A DNA stretch of 64,000 nt from Monosporascus cannonballus (Eukaryota > Ascomycota > Sordariomycetes > Xylariales). Where the stretch lies: the NCBI GenBank assembly GCA_004154925.1, contig QJNS01000076.1:238761-302760 (forward strand), read 5' to 3'. Positions within the stretch are counted from its first letter, which is position 1. The number at the start of each line of letters is the position of its first letter. Shown piece after piece: positions 14,551 to 26,346 of the stretch. Position numbers and translations under genes: made by a program. Under the pieces are notes generated by a model. It saw only the letters and a program-made list of their open reading frames with translations. It was not told where the DNA came from and searched no databases.

Positions 14551-14740
14551 TGTATAAAGAGTAAATCAGTTCATTTAATTATTAAATTTAAATTGTCTTA
14601 ATTTACATTAATAAAAATATCGTAAATACTTAATTAACAAATATAATTTATTTATATTTAGCAAAATTAAAAGTATTTTAAATAACAAATTGTTCTTATA
14701 AATTAATACTATGTAAATTATAAATATAAGCGTATGTATA
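14551..14740 (+). repeat. Copy 3 of the 190-bp LTR-like repeat, heavily RIPed
   Basis: It aligns with 22400-22590. The internal palindrome around AATTATTAAA and the 3' end GCGTATGTATA are kept, but almost all other C and G are lost. The start is less certain than for the other copies. Confidence 0.55.
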
Positions 14741-14911
14741 TATTAATTTCTTTATATTTTAGTTATATTAGATTTTAATAACTTTATTATTAATTTTGTC
14801 GAATTGAGTTTTGATAGCTTTATTATCGATTTTATCGATCTATTACGTGATTAAACTTATTTCTTTTTCTAAATATCCCTGATGCGGCCGTTTTCGAAAG
14901 CTGTAGCTTGT

Positions 14912-15117
14912 TGTGAGAATATAGCCCTTATGAGGATGAGGCTGGTAGCCGACCAGCCACCGATCAGCCACCGACCTACTTACTAGTATAAATCTACCAT
15001 CTGGCAGCTAATAGGAAACGCCAAATGGAAATAACCTAATACACTTATTTTTTGGAATTTACTTTACGACTAATCGGAGATCACTTTACCTAGTTTACAG
15101 TTATCCATTATTTTACA
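14912..15117 (+). repeat. 5' LTR of the 14912-22299 retrotransposon
   Basis: It starts TGTGAGAATATAG and ends CTTTACC...TTTTACA, 206 bp, and is matched by 22094-22299. The gag ATG lies 16 bp downstream. Confidence 0.9.
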
Positions 15118-18100
15118 ATTTTTTTATTTACCATGGAAAATAACGTAATAATTTCTAAAAGCAAAATTTACTAATTACAAAATAAATTTAAGTTATTAAT
15201 CGAAAAAACCGCCGATCGGAACTTAACCGACGAACGATCGATCACGGTATGGAAATAAGCGAAAAAGCTTATAACGGAGCTTTAATGGGCAGAAAACCAT
15301 GGTTCCCGAGATTTTAAATCTTTTTATACATATAATAAGGACGTATTCCGATAACCGTTAATTAAATAATCGGAAAACGGACGTAATATAATAAACGCGT
15401 TCCGGAATTTAAAGTTAAAAAAAATTAAACCTTTTAATAATAACTAAATTTTGGAAATTATTTATTAACAAAATAAATAATATTTAGAATTATTTTAATA
15501 GCTGGCCGAATAATAAGTAATAATATAAATTTAAAAAAATAAAATTTTATAAATTAATTGCAATATTATTACAAAAGCTTAAAGGCAATAAACGAGTATT
15601 ATATTATAATTACCCGAAATTTTCTAAATATGCATTAATTAAAGAAAAAAAATTAGATAAAAGTTATTACGGAAATTTACGCCGAAAAGCTAAGGCGAAA
15701 TATTATTATTTATATCCAATAAGCTATAAGCCATATAGACGTTTTTATTATAAACGTATAATAATTATATTACGTTACGTTTAATTATTTTAATTACGAA
15801 AAAAACTTAAAAATAAAAGATTTATGGATTTTTATTAAAAAGAATTATGTAAATCTTAACTTTTTTAATAAGAAATATAAGGAATAATTTATAGAACTGC
15901 GATAGCGATCCGATTAATCGTTATTAAACTTTTATATTAAATAAAAATCTTAATTTATAAAATAAAGCTTACGAACGTTTTTAACCCGGAAAACGATCGG
16001 AATAATAAATGTTTTATTTTTAATTATTTTTATAAATTAATATTAAGGTTACGAAATACTTTATTACGAAAAAACGTTAAGTTAAAACGAATTAATAACG
16101 TAATAAATAAGGTAAAATATTATTAGAACGCCTTCAAAAAAGCGAAAAAAAACTAATTATTTTTTATTAAAAGTATTAATTAAAATAAACGATCTTATTT
16201 TAATACTTTCGGGAAAAAGATTTTTTAAAACAAATTAAAAGCATTACGTAAAAATAATAAAAACTACGGGTATTTTTATATTCGGAAAGCAAATAATCGT
16301 TAATTTAATTCTAATCGAAATAAATCCGTACGACTTAATATTTTTAATTTTTATAAAAGTTTATTTAAATGTTATAATTATAGAAAATTAAGTTATAAAA
16401 ACGTAAATTGTAAATTAAAAAAAGATACGAAAACTTTGTTATTCCGGTTATACGGAAACCGACCTCCGAAAGCCATACAAAATATTACAGTATATAACGA
16501 TAAATTAAATTAATTTCTAAACGTAAACTTAAAAAAGAAACCGGAATAAACGTATACGTTTAATTTATTTCGGCTAATAATTATAAAACGGTTAAAATAA
16601 AGTTATTTTTTAAAAGGAAAGTACTTATTAAAAGAAATACGGAGGATATAACGGTATAAATAAATATGGATACCGGAATATAAGTAAATATTATAAGTAG
16701 AAAATTAACGAAAAAGTTTAATTTCTAATTAATTTCCGTAAATATTTTAGGCCTTATCGGCATTAACGGCGCGTATATTAAATATTATAAGACTTATAAG
16801 ATTTTTATTAATATAATAAATAATAACGAGAACGAACAAAAATTTAAGTAAATTTATTTTGTAATATATTACGATCGGAAAACGCCCGATTTTTTATTAT
16901 TTTAATTTGGAATAAGTAAATTAAGAATTTTGCCAAATATAATTATATATTAATAATTATACGGATTATTACAAAAAGTCGATAAATAAAAAATCGTAAA
17001 CCTAATACTTTTTGGTAAATAAATTTATATTATTAATTTAATAAGTTTAGCCGAAAAATTAAATATTCCGGAATTCAGAAAACAGTAAAAATAAGGAATA
17101 ATTAATTTTTTTATATATTTAAAGAATTTCCGGTAAATATATTTCCAAAAAATAATAAAAGAAATATTTTAATTATTAAGGGCAAAATATATAATAAACT
17201 TAATTTTAAAAAAAAGTTTTTATTTAGCTTAATTTATTTTATTTCGGAAGTCTAAAGGAAAATATTCGAAAAATATATTTAAAAAAAATCTAAAAATAAG
17301 CCGAATACGTTATTCGAAAGCAGATATAAAAATATTAATATTATTTATATTTAAAAAAGATAATAATTTCCGATTATACGTTAATTATAAGGGGTTAAAT
17401 CGGGTAACGATAAAAAACCGATACTTTTTACTTTTAATTTTAAAAATAATAAATTACTTAAAATTAATTAAAATATTTTCGAAAATTAATTTTAAAAATA
17501 TTTATTATCGTATTAAAATTAAAAAAGGCGATTAATAAAAAATTGTTTTTTAAATATAATATAGGCAATTCGAATATATAGTTATAATATTTAATTTTAT
17601 TAATATATTAATTACGTTTTAAGTTTATATATATAAGATATTAATTAAATTAATTAATTATATATATATAATATATTTAAATAATATAATTATTTATTTA
17701 AAGAATAAAAAATATACGAAATATTTTTAATTAATTTACGAATAATTATTACAATATTAATTATTTATTAAAACGTTTAAATACGAATTATTTAAAAAAA
17801 GGATAAAATTTTTAGGATTTATAATTAATATTAACAATTTAAAAATGGACCGCCGATAGGTCGATATTATCGAAACGTAATTAAAACCAAAATTAATTTA
17901 TAATATTTAAATATTTTTGGGATTTGCAAATTTTTATCGGAAATTTATCACTTATTATTTATGTATTACTGAATTTATTATTAAGTTTTTAAAAAAGGCG
18001 TAAGGCAAAAATAAAATAACAGAATTTAAATAATCCAAAAAAGTTAAAAAGCGTTCCGAAATTTAAAAAATATTTTTCAGTCGGCGACCATTTTTCGATA

Positions 18101-21100
18101 TTAAGATAACGCCAAAAATACTAAGGTTAAAATAAACGTTTCGGTAAAAGCTATATTAAGGATATTTTTACAAAAATACGGAAAATATTAACGCCTAATT
18201 ATATATTAATCGTAAAAACTAAATTTAACTAAAAAGCGGTAAATTATGAAGCAATAAAAATTATTAACGATTATAAAAAGCTTAAAATATTAACGGTAAT
18301 ATCTTAAAGGTATAAAAAAGTTTTTTAATATTTACTAATTATATAATACTAAAGAACATAATAAAGGTACCGGCGTATAACCTTAAAGGAAAATTAACCC
18401 GATAAATTTATTATTTTAGGTAATTTAATTTTAAAATTTAATACCGATCGGACGCCGTTAACCCGGTAAATAAATTATTTAAACGCCCGGATTACATATT
18501 AAAGAAAATTAGGTATAAAAATATAATTCTTATATTATTTAAAAAATTCGGATTTACGAATAATATGCCGGAAAACGTACGGAAAACAGTTATAAATATA
18601 TAACATAACTTAAAGTATTATAAAAGAGCAAAAAGCTTTATAAAAATAATACAAAATTCGTTTGTTATAAAATTTCTAAATAGATTTTAAATAACGGAAA
18701 TTTAAATAATTATTATTCGCGTAAAAAAAACGGAAAACCCTTATTATATAATTATAAAAAGTTTTCGAAAAAAATAAAAAACTATATATTTACTAAATTT
18801 ATTATTTACGAATAATAATATAAATACGAATTGTAATAATAATACGATTAATAATTAAATAATAATAATTGTAAATTATAACCGTATTATAATCGGATTT
18901 TGAAAAGTTTGGGAAAAATAAAATTAATATTAAAATTATTATTTATAATTAATATATTTTACGTTTTTTGGTAAAAAAATTATTTAAAAACGAAATAATA
19001 TTTTAACCGAAAGTTTCCCAATAATTTTACGATTAAGTTCCAAAATTACAAATTAAAGATTTAAATATTATAAAATTAATACGGATAATTAAATATTAAA
19101 CCGGAATAAAAGGAAAATATTTTTTAAATTTAAATAAAGTTTTATATTATTAGGATAAATTTGTAATTCCGTTATAAGGCGTTTTACGAAAATAATTAAT
19201 TAATTAGTACCATAATAATATAAAAATAAAATATATAAAATATATCCGTACGTTAAAATTAATAATTAAAAGGTTTTATTAAGAAAATATGGCGAACGAT
19301 ATCCGAAAATATATTAAGTAATATTCCAATTATTAAGGCATAATAAAATTATATTATAAACTATATAAATAATTATAACTTTTATTATTATTTAAATAAT
19401 CTTTTTAAAAGATTTCGTTAAATTTTATTACGGGATTTCTTAAAAGCTTAAGTTTAAACGGGTTAAAGTACGACATAATCCTAGTAATCGTTAACCGCTT
19501 TATAAAATTAAAATTATTTATTTTTACTATTAAAACCTTAATTATAACCGAATTAGCCTAATTATTTTACGACGAGATTAAATATAAATTTAATACGTTA
19601 ACAGGAATTATTAACGATAAAAATAAATTATTAACGAATTAATTCTGGGCGGAATTATACAAAAAACGAAAAATAAAGCAATAAATATCGATTATTTATT
19701 ATTCGTAAACCGATAAATAAATAAAATGTATTTATTAGGTCTTAAAATATTATTTCCGTAATTACGGTAATAAATATTAAAATAATTAAATAAAATTATT
19801 ACGAAATGCGGAATTTGTATATAATAATATGCGGAATACGTTTACCGGCCATTTTCCGTTTAAAGCCTTATATAAGTATTATTTAAAGATAATAAAATAT
19901 TTTTTATAAAAGTTTAAAAAATAAATATAAGGAATTAAAAAATGTTTTTAAAAAAAATGGCGGTTATTCGTCGAATAATATACGAATATTAGGAAAAAAT
20001 AACGGTAACTCAAAAAAAATATTATAATTAACGTTATACGCTTATGGAATTTTAATTAAAATAATAAATAAATTTATTAATAAAAAACTTATATTTATTT
20101 ATATCCAGGTTGCGATTAAGGAATAAATAAGTTTCTAAATATATAAAATAATTTTTTTCTTAAATACCAATAAATATATAATATATTTTTAATATTTTTG
20201 CTAAAACCATAATATAACCGGAAACTGGATAACGTCCAAATAACGTTACCGGACTTAATAAAGAAATAAGAAAAATAAATGGTAAAAAATATTGTCCGTT
20301 ACCGAAATAATTAGGAATAATACGAATACCTAATTAAATAAAAAGGTTAGCCCGTTAAATACAATATATAAAAGCCTTAAAAACATTTTGATTATACGTT
20401 TAAAATATTATAACGTTACGAAAAAAAATTAAATATATATATAAGAAATAAGATAATTTAAAGACCGTAAAATAATAATAACCCGATCAGAAATTAATTA
20501 CTTAATAATTATAAAAATTATAAAAAATAATTTTAAACAAAATTAAAATATTAATATTAAAATATTATTTAATTATATAATTACTTTTAAGTTTTTGGCG
20601 AATAATTACCTTATTATATATTAACCGAAAACTTATAAATAACGTAAAAAGAATTAAATTTTTATTTCGAAAATAAAATTTTATATTTAATTATTAAGTT
20701 TTACGTTATTTAATTTTTAGTAAATATATTAAGAAAATTAATATAAAAATATCGAAAAGTAATCGGAAAATATATAATGGCAAAAAACGGGTACGTTTAT
20801 TAAATTTATTAGGCGTAAAATTCGGAAAAAATTTAAAAATATTTTATTTCTTATAAAAGATAAAACCTAAATAACCGAAATATAATTTATTATTAATCGA
20901 AAATAAGGCGTTATTCCTGAAACGCTTAATATATTTAAGTTTAGTAATAATTTCGCCGGGCAAAACTATTTTTTAATTATAATTCTTAATAAATATTAAA
21001 ATTTCGTTAAAACGTCGAAAAATAGGCAGAAAGTATTTATAAATGGGAAACGTAATAATATAACGGTTTTCGAAAATCGTTTTATTTATAAAAATATCTT

Positions 21101-22093
21101 AAAATTATGTTTAATTAAAAATTAATTACGGAATAATAAAAAAACCATAATACTTATAAAAAATTTTAAATTTGCAAATTTATAAAATAATATTAAAATT
21201 AGATTTTCGTAATTATAACGGACGATCGGAGATTAATTTTAATTATATTAAGACAATAATATTTCTTAATAATAATTATATTAAAGGCGAATTTAGTTTT
21301 GTAAAAAATGTTAAGTCGACGACCGATCGTAATTACGTCGGAACGTTTTTATTAGATATTTATAATATAAGCTTTTTCGAATTTGTTAATTAATTTTTAA
21401 TTATTAGTGCCGAATTAAGAAATTATTTAGGTAATATCCTTAAGGACGATCGGAATTTAAACAGAAATTAAATAATAATATTAATAATATTAAAAATAAT
21501 TACTTACCGCGTAAAAAGTTTTGTAATAATAATTAATTATAACGTAATTTAGGGCGCCCGGAATTTAAACGTAAACCGTACGGTAATCGAAATAACGTTA
21601 TATTACGTAAATATAATACGGCTTATTACCGCCCGTAATGCGATTAATATTTATCTTATTATCGACGTCGAAAAAATAACATTAAAAAAATCTCAATTTT
21701 TCTTAATGTTAAAGTATTATTTCTTTTAAAATTTTTCACGAAAAAGAAATATAACGAACGGAGATAATACGCAAAATAAACGGAAAAGGCAAAATAAAAA
21801 TAAAAAAAAAGAAAACCGAACGGAACGTATACGTAAAAAAATAAAGATATAAATGTAAAAAAGAAAAAGAAAAAAAAGTAAATAAAATAAGGTTAAAAAC
21901 GGATTATAATAAGGAACTGGGCGGAACATAATTAATTACATAATATAATACGTATTAATTATTACGATAATTATTTATAATATAATATAACAGTAAATTA
22001 TTAATAAATATACGTAACCAAATTTGCAAAATACGTTATATCAAATTAATAATAATGTTATTAAAAATTAATAATTTAAAAAAAAGAAATAAT

Positions 22094-22299
22094 TATAAGA
22101 ATATAGCCTTTATAAAGATAAGGTTAATAAACGACCAGTTACCGATTAATTACCGACCCACTTATTAATATAAATTTATTATCTGGCAGCTAATGGGAAA
22201 CGCCAGATGGAAATAACCTAATACATTTATTTCTTGGAATCTGCTTTACGACTGGTCGGAGATCACCTTACCCAGCTCACAGCTGTTCATTATCTTACA
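22094..22299 (+). repeat. 3' LTR of the 14912-22299 retrotransposon
   Basis: It starts TATAAGAATATAG (TG changed to TA) and ends TCTTACA, 206 bp. Each LTR carries transitions that the other lacks, so the two were mutated independently after insertion. Confidence 0.9.
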
Positions 22300-22399
22300 C
22301 TTGTTAGATCGTAACACGAAACGCTTAAATATAATTATATTTATAATGCAGAAATACGTAATAAATTAAAATAAAATATAAATAAAACCAGTTCAAAAT

Positions 22400-22590
22400 T
22401 GTGACGGCTAGGGGGTTTAACCAATTATTAAACCTTAGTCGTACGGGTTTATGTTGGCAGGAGTATCGTAGGAATCTGAGCAATAGATATAGTAACGTGT
22501 CACGTTTCGTAATTCCAAGGGTGCCTTGGGTAACGATGTTGTATTGCAACCTGAAGCTATTCTAAACTATGGAAATAATGAGCGTATATA
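22400..22590 (+). repeat. Copy 4 of the 190-bp LTR-like repeat, nearly unmutated
   Basis: It starts TGTGACGGCTAGGGGG and ends AGCGTATATA. It is the best-preserved copy and serves as reference for the three copies at 12.4, 13.0 and 14.6 kb. It sits at the border where the AT-rich block gives way to ordinary DNA. Confidence 0.75.
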
Positions 22591-22596
22591 TCTCTT

Positions 22597-22686
22597 TTGG
22601 ATCAGTTGGATCTCCATTGGATCTTGATATTGCCACAGATCTAATGACATTGGATCCAGTTGGTTTTGTATGGATTCATTTGGATC
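22597..22686. repeat. Cluster of five TTGGATC words
   Basis: TTGGATC occurs at 22597, 22606, 22617, 22650 and 22680. A reverse copy lies inside GAGATCCAAATC just downstream. The spacing is irregular, so this is not a simple tandem array. Function unknown. Confidence 0.5.
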
Positions 22687-24691
22687 TTGTTGCCAAGAGA
22701 GATCCAAATCACGTGATCCCTTTATGTGGGTCCGACCGTTTTTCGAGACCGATCTTGGATTGGGTCGTAATAAAAATATTTATAGCAGTTATAATAAATT
22801 TAAATGCGTTTGTAAAAGAATTTTTGAAATAGTTAACAAGAAAACCAAGGCTAAATTGCAACTTAAAGATTTACGTTAAAAATAGTCCTTTTTACTTTAT
22901 TATAATATGTTTATTAATACGCCTTTAAATTTAAATAAATGTAAAAACAAATTGTATTTGTTAAATTTTTAACAGCTTAAAAAAGACAATACAAGCGAAA
23001 ATATTTAAAACTAATCCGGTTTAATCATTTAATAAATTATATGGCTGTAATAACCAAAATCGATAACCGCTAATATGCTGAAAAATTCGCCTTATTATCC
23101 CAACCTGCCGGCCGCGTTCCTTGACATCTTTTGATTAAGACAGACTGCATCGACCCATAAGACCCTCTCGCGATCTGACCAGCGAAAACTGTTTAGCGCA
23201 AGCCTCAGGTTCCGCGTAACGTTAAGCCGCTTTCCGTTGCAAAGAATCGGCATGCCATCATTGCTGTCGCCCTAAACCTGGGAAAGTGCTTCGTATTCTG
23301 CATCGACACCGGAAGTTTCGAGGGTGCACTGAATGTCATCGAGGTCCTTCCCTGGGAGTAGCCGTGGAAGGCGGATTCCTTATGGAAGCGGCCGGTATGT
23401 CAACTCCTCGCATCCCGAAATCGCGGGACCCAAAGGGCCGTCCATGAACCTGTTTAGTCCATAAAACCATCAGATATCTGACAAAACCTCCCGCAACAGC
23501 TTGGAGTAGCTCTGAAGCCGAACTTTACCCTGTTGGTGTAGTAAGCAACGAGGCTCGCCATATAGTTAGTGGTTCCCCGTGCATAGCCGCCAGCCCTGTC
23601 CACTGTGACGCCGTTCGTACGACTCATTTATAAGCTTGGAGCCAAGGCGCAGCATACGGGATGGCGTTCATACTCAACAACAAACGGGACACAATAACTG
23701 GGCGATGTGGATAAGAAACAGGTAGTCCTGATGGGGAAAATAAACCTGGTGCGTTCTTGTAAAGATACCACAAAATATGCACCGAATGGATGCTTGGATG
23801 GGTGAGCAGGGTGAGCAGGGGAAGAGCGGTTGATTTATTTTCCCAATACCCGCGTCCACGATGGCTGCTAGGGCTGATTGAGCGATGCCCGATGATGCCC
23901 GATGATGCCCGATGCCCTAAGGGGTTCCTGGGGAGCTTTTCTCGTAGATTAAAGCAGCCAGGATCGACTCTCGATCGTTGTATGCGCGGCAATGCTATTT
24001 AACGCATTTCTCTCGCATCTGAAAGGCTTCGGCGGTGACCACTGGACTATAATGCAAGTGACAAGTGCTCTGTAGAGCACATGCAGAAACCCACGAGCTA
24101 GCTCCTAGGCACCTGCGCGGGACATGCCACGATTTGGGGCCGCGATGTGCGTGATTTGTCGCCACACCCTCTGAAGACTGCTCACTGGTTAAGGCCCAAA
24201 GATTTGATGTTGAGAGTTCCCTGGCAGCAGCTCGGGGTGTGGAATAGCCAAGCGTACAGTTATTACGCACAAGATTAGACCTAGATTTCCGTAGCGGCCA
24301 CACAGCAACCAGGCCGTGCCCGTGATGCTTGTCCTCACTCTACTATACAGACCCAGGAGCCTTGACCATGAGGCCAGGGCCAAAGAGGAAGACTTTTCAT
24401 GCCTTTGGAGGGAACTTTACATGTACAGTTCAACTTCATACTTTTTTTTTAAGTGCGGGAGTCAGGGATTGTGGCGAACATCAAGCCTTGAAGCTACGTC
24501 GACAGGGATCCGTCCCAAACTTGCTCTCGAAGATGATGGCGCTGGGGTCAGGACGGATTTTGCAGGGTATACATATATGTTCGACCCTAGGTAGCTCACG
24601 ATGGTTGTCTAAGTTGACTGAGAGCCGGAAAGCATATGGCGTCCAAGAATCATAATGGTACCCTGTGCTGGCGTAATATGCTGACCATTCT
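22687..24691. other. Intergenic transition zone
   Basis: AT content falls sharply by about 23.1 kb and ordinary GC follows. Open frames here (for example 23624-23992 minus, 24316-24594 plus) overlap each other on both strands, show no family motif and no splice-consistent extension. I see no supportable gene. Confidence 0.5.
23884..23917 (+). repeat. Short tandem repeat, unit GATGATGCCC
   Basis: About three and a half units, with the first and last shortened to GATGCCC. Intergenic. Confidence 0.8.
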
Positions 24692-24765
24692 TGTGAGATT
24701 TAAGACCTGATAGCGTCCCGCCGTAGAGTGGGGCCTCACATTTTTCGGCACTTCAGGATCTGACA
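24692..24765 (+). mobile_element. 74-bp TG...CA miniature element, copy A
   Basis: It begins TGTGAGATTTAAGACCTGA and ends TCAGGATCTGACA, and is flanked on both sides by ATTCT (24687-24691 and 24766-24770). Its reverse complement matches 54445-54518 at 72 of 74 positions. Ends TG/CA plus a 5-bp duplication fit a solo LTR or an integrase-mobilised miniature element. A weak terminal inversion (TGTGAGAT versus TGTCAGAT) could instead suit a MITE. It has no coding capacity. Confidence 0.85.
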
Positions 24766-25057
24766 ATTCTTTGTATATGAAACGCCCACCTATGCAACGG
24801 GATCAACTCAGCACTCAGTAAAAGTAAGCAACAAATGGCTCGCGCTACTGTTAGATGCTTGCCATCTTTTGCACGAATATCATTCACGTTATTTAGGGTA
24901 ATACTGTGTTAAGTTCGCCACAAATGAATTCACGGCTACAACTATCTAAGCAGACAAAAGACCGGTCATATGTAAAAGCAAGCTGAATTGCACCGAACAA
25001 GACACAACAAAGACCTGCCTACAATTTAACAGTACTACCTTAACCGATTGAGTCAAT

Positions 25058-25337
25058 ATGAAGAGCTCAGTTCCACTTCTCGCGGTACTGGCTGGATGGG
25101 CCATTGCAAGTCCAGCGATAGCCAGTAACTTGGAAGCTCAAATTGACTGTTCAACGTGCGGTTGTTCGTCTGCAGAATCTTGTACTGTAGTAAGCTCTTC
25201 CCGGTATGAACCACGGCGTTAGATAGGGGTATACTGAAACTGCTGTTGTAGTTTGATGTAAGTCTTACCGTGTTATTGATTCCAGTGACAGCTGGCAGAA
25301 TACTGATTCAGTTGATGGCGAAAGTGCTGTCAAGTAG
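25058..25337 (+). CDS. Candidate small secreted cysteine-containing protein
   Basis: No family is recognised. The ATG at 25058 opens a classic signal peptide (MKSSVPLLAVLAGWAIASPA), followed by a short mature part with four cysteines in CSTCGCSSAESC. Read without splicing, the frame stops after 54 residues (25222). A better-looking model removes 25204-25285 (donor GTATGA, branch TACTGAA, acceptor TTCCAG) and gives 65 residues, joining 25058-25203 to 25286-25337 with a hydrophilic tail rich in Asp and Ser. Small size, signal peptide and closeness to the RIPed block recall fungal effector candidates. That role is inference. Further 3' exons cannot be excluded, because the frame near 25500-25600 also contains cysteines. 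Confidence 0.5.
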
Positions 25338-26346
25338 GTTCTATCATAATTTAAATAACAGTGCTTTGTTGTGTCACTTTTTGTTAATTGTTTTGCGAAG
25401 TAAATGGAAAGTGGTCTCAGATCTACAGAGGTGTCTTGAATGGTCGTTGTATGGAGTTCTCCCTTGGAGTTTAAGCTCGGCCGACCAGGATCGGGTTCCT
25501 GTCATTAGCAGTTATCACGGCAAGCTCAGCTGCCGTACAGATTGTGATAACGTTATTGTCGTGGAAAAGGACCCTCTGACAGCTTTAGGGATCATCCGGA
25601 ACAAGGTTATTCCTCTCCGGAGCCCTAGAGCCATATATCAGTGAATCGCCCACAGCAAATGGGATCACCGCTTCCTGGCTTCCTAGTTATCAATCAATAT
25701 ACCCTCAAGAGCTGTGCAGCTGCTTCCTAGTAAGTGTGACAGTTATGATATGGAGTAACGTTGGATTGGATTTCATCTGGAGTGGTCGCCTCGGGGATGG
25801 CCTCAGGCATGCCATATTATTTGTGCATAAGGAGATCTTGCTAGACATCATGTTCGCATGCCTATACTTACTAAAATTTGTGACCTCACTTATAAAATGG
25901 GTCTCTAGAGCTGAATAATATGACTGGAGCTTGCTCAAGTGATCACATATGATATCCAATAAATAGGTCTATCAAACAAGAGCACTATAATCATTGCAAA
26001 AGATGAGGACAACGAGACCAACTAAATCATGCTTAGCTACGTTATCAGAGGATGACTTGCCTAAGTGATATATGACAATTTAATAATTCCGTCTAATTTC
26101 GATTAGCAGAGAGTCACGTTGCAGAGCCCACCTTATGGATTACATGTGGCACAGAGGACGCCAATTACGGATCCCATAACTTCCAGTCTTGGAGGCTTTT
26201 ATGCTGTGTAGGCATCATTTATCTGCACGATATCGTTATTATACAGATAACCACGCCTCATAAACCATAAACCTAGTTTTGTATACCCTGGGACCCTACC
26301 TCTTCAGCTATCTTTTCGCACCTTCTTAATTATTTTGTTAACAAGT
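25338..26346. other. Intergenic, no supportable gene
   Basis: Short overlapping frames occur on both strands without motifs. The frame at 25270-25644 overlaps the second exon of the small secreted candidate and could be part of an alternative model, but nothing supports it independently. Confidence 0.4.

Larger units (their letters stand above)
14912..22299 (+). mobile_element. Complete but RIP-killed Ty3/Gypsy LTR retrotransposon
   Basis: A 7.4-kb element has 206-bp LTRs at both ends and an exact 5-bp target duplication CTTGT (14907-14911 and 22300-22304). Plus-strand coding remnants in order: a gag start at 15133; a decayed zinc knuckle KCYNYRKLSYKNVNC near 16365-16413; the protease motif DTG at 16669-16677; RT block FRLYVNYKGLNRVTIKNRY near 17365-17430; YLNN at 17674-17685 where an active RT has YxDD; and an integrase core near 19411-19880 reading ISLNFITGFLKS, then YDIILVIVNRFIK, then EFVYNNMRNTFTGHFPFKALY. 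A purine tract before the right LTR agrees with plus orientation. Stops throughout: inactive. Confidence 0.92.

Noticed and set aside
21726..21929. 67-codon Phe/Leu-rich minus frame that looks like a membrane protein
   Set aside because: It is the reverse of an A-rich purine stretch inside the Gypsy element, so the composition alone explains it.
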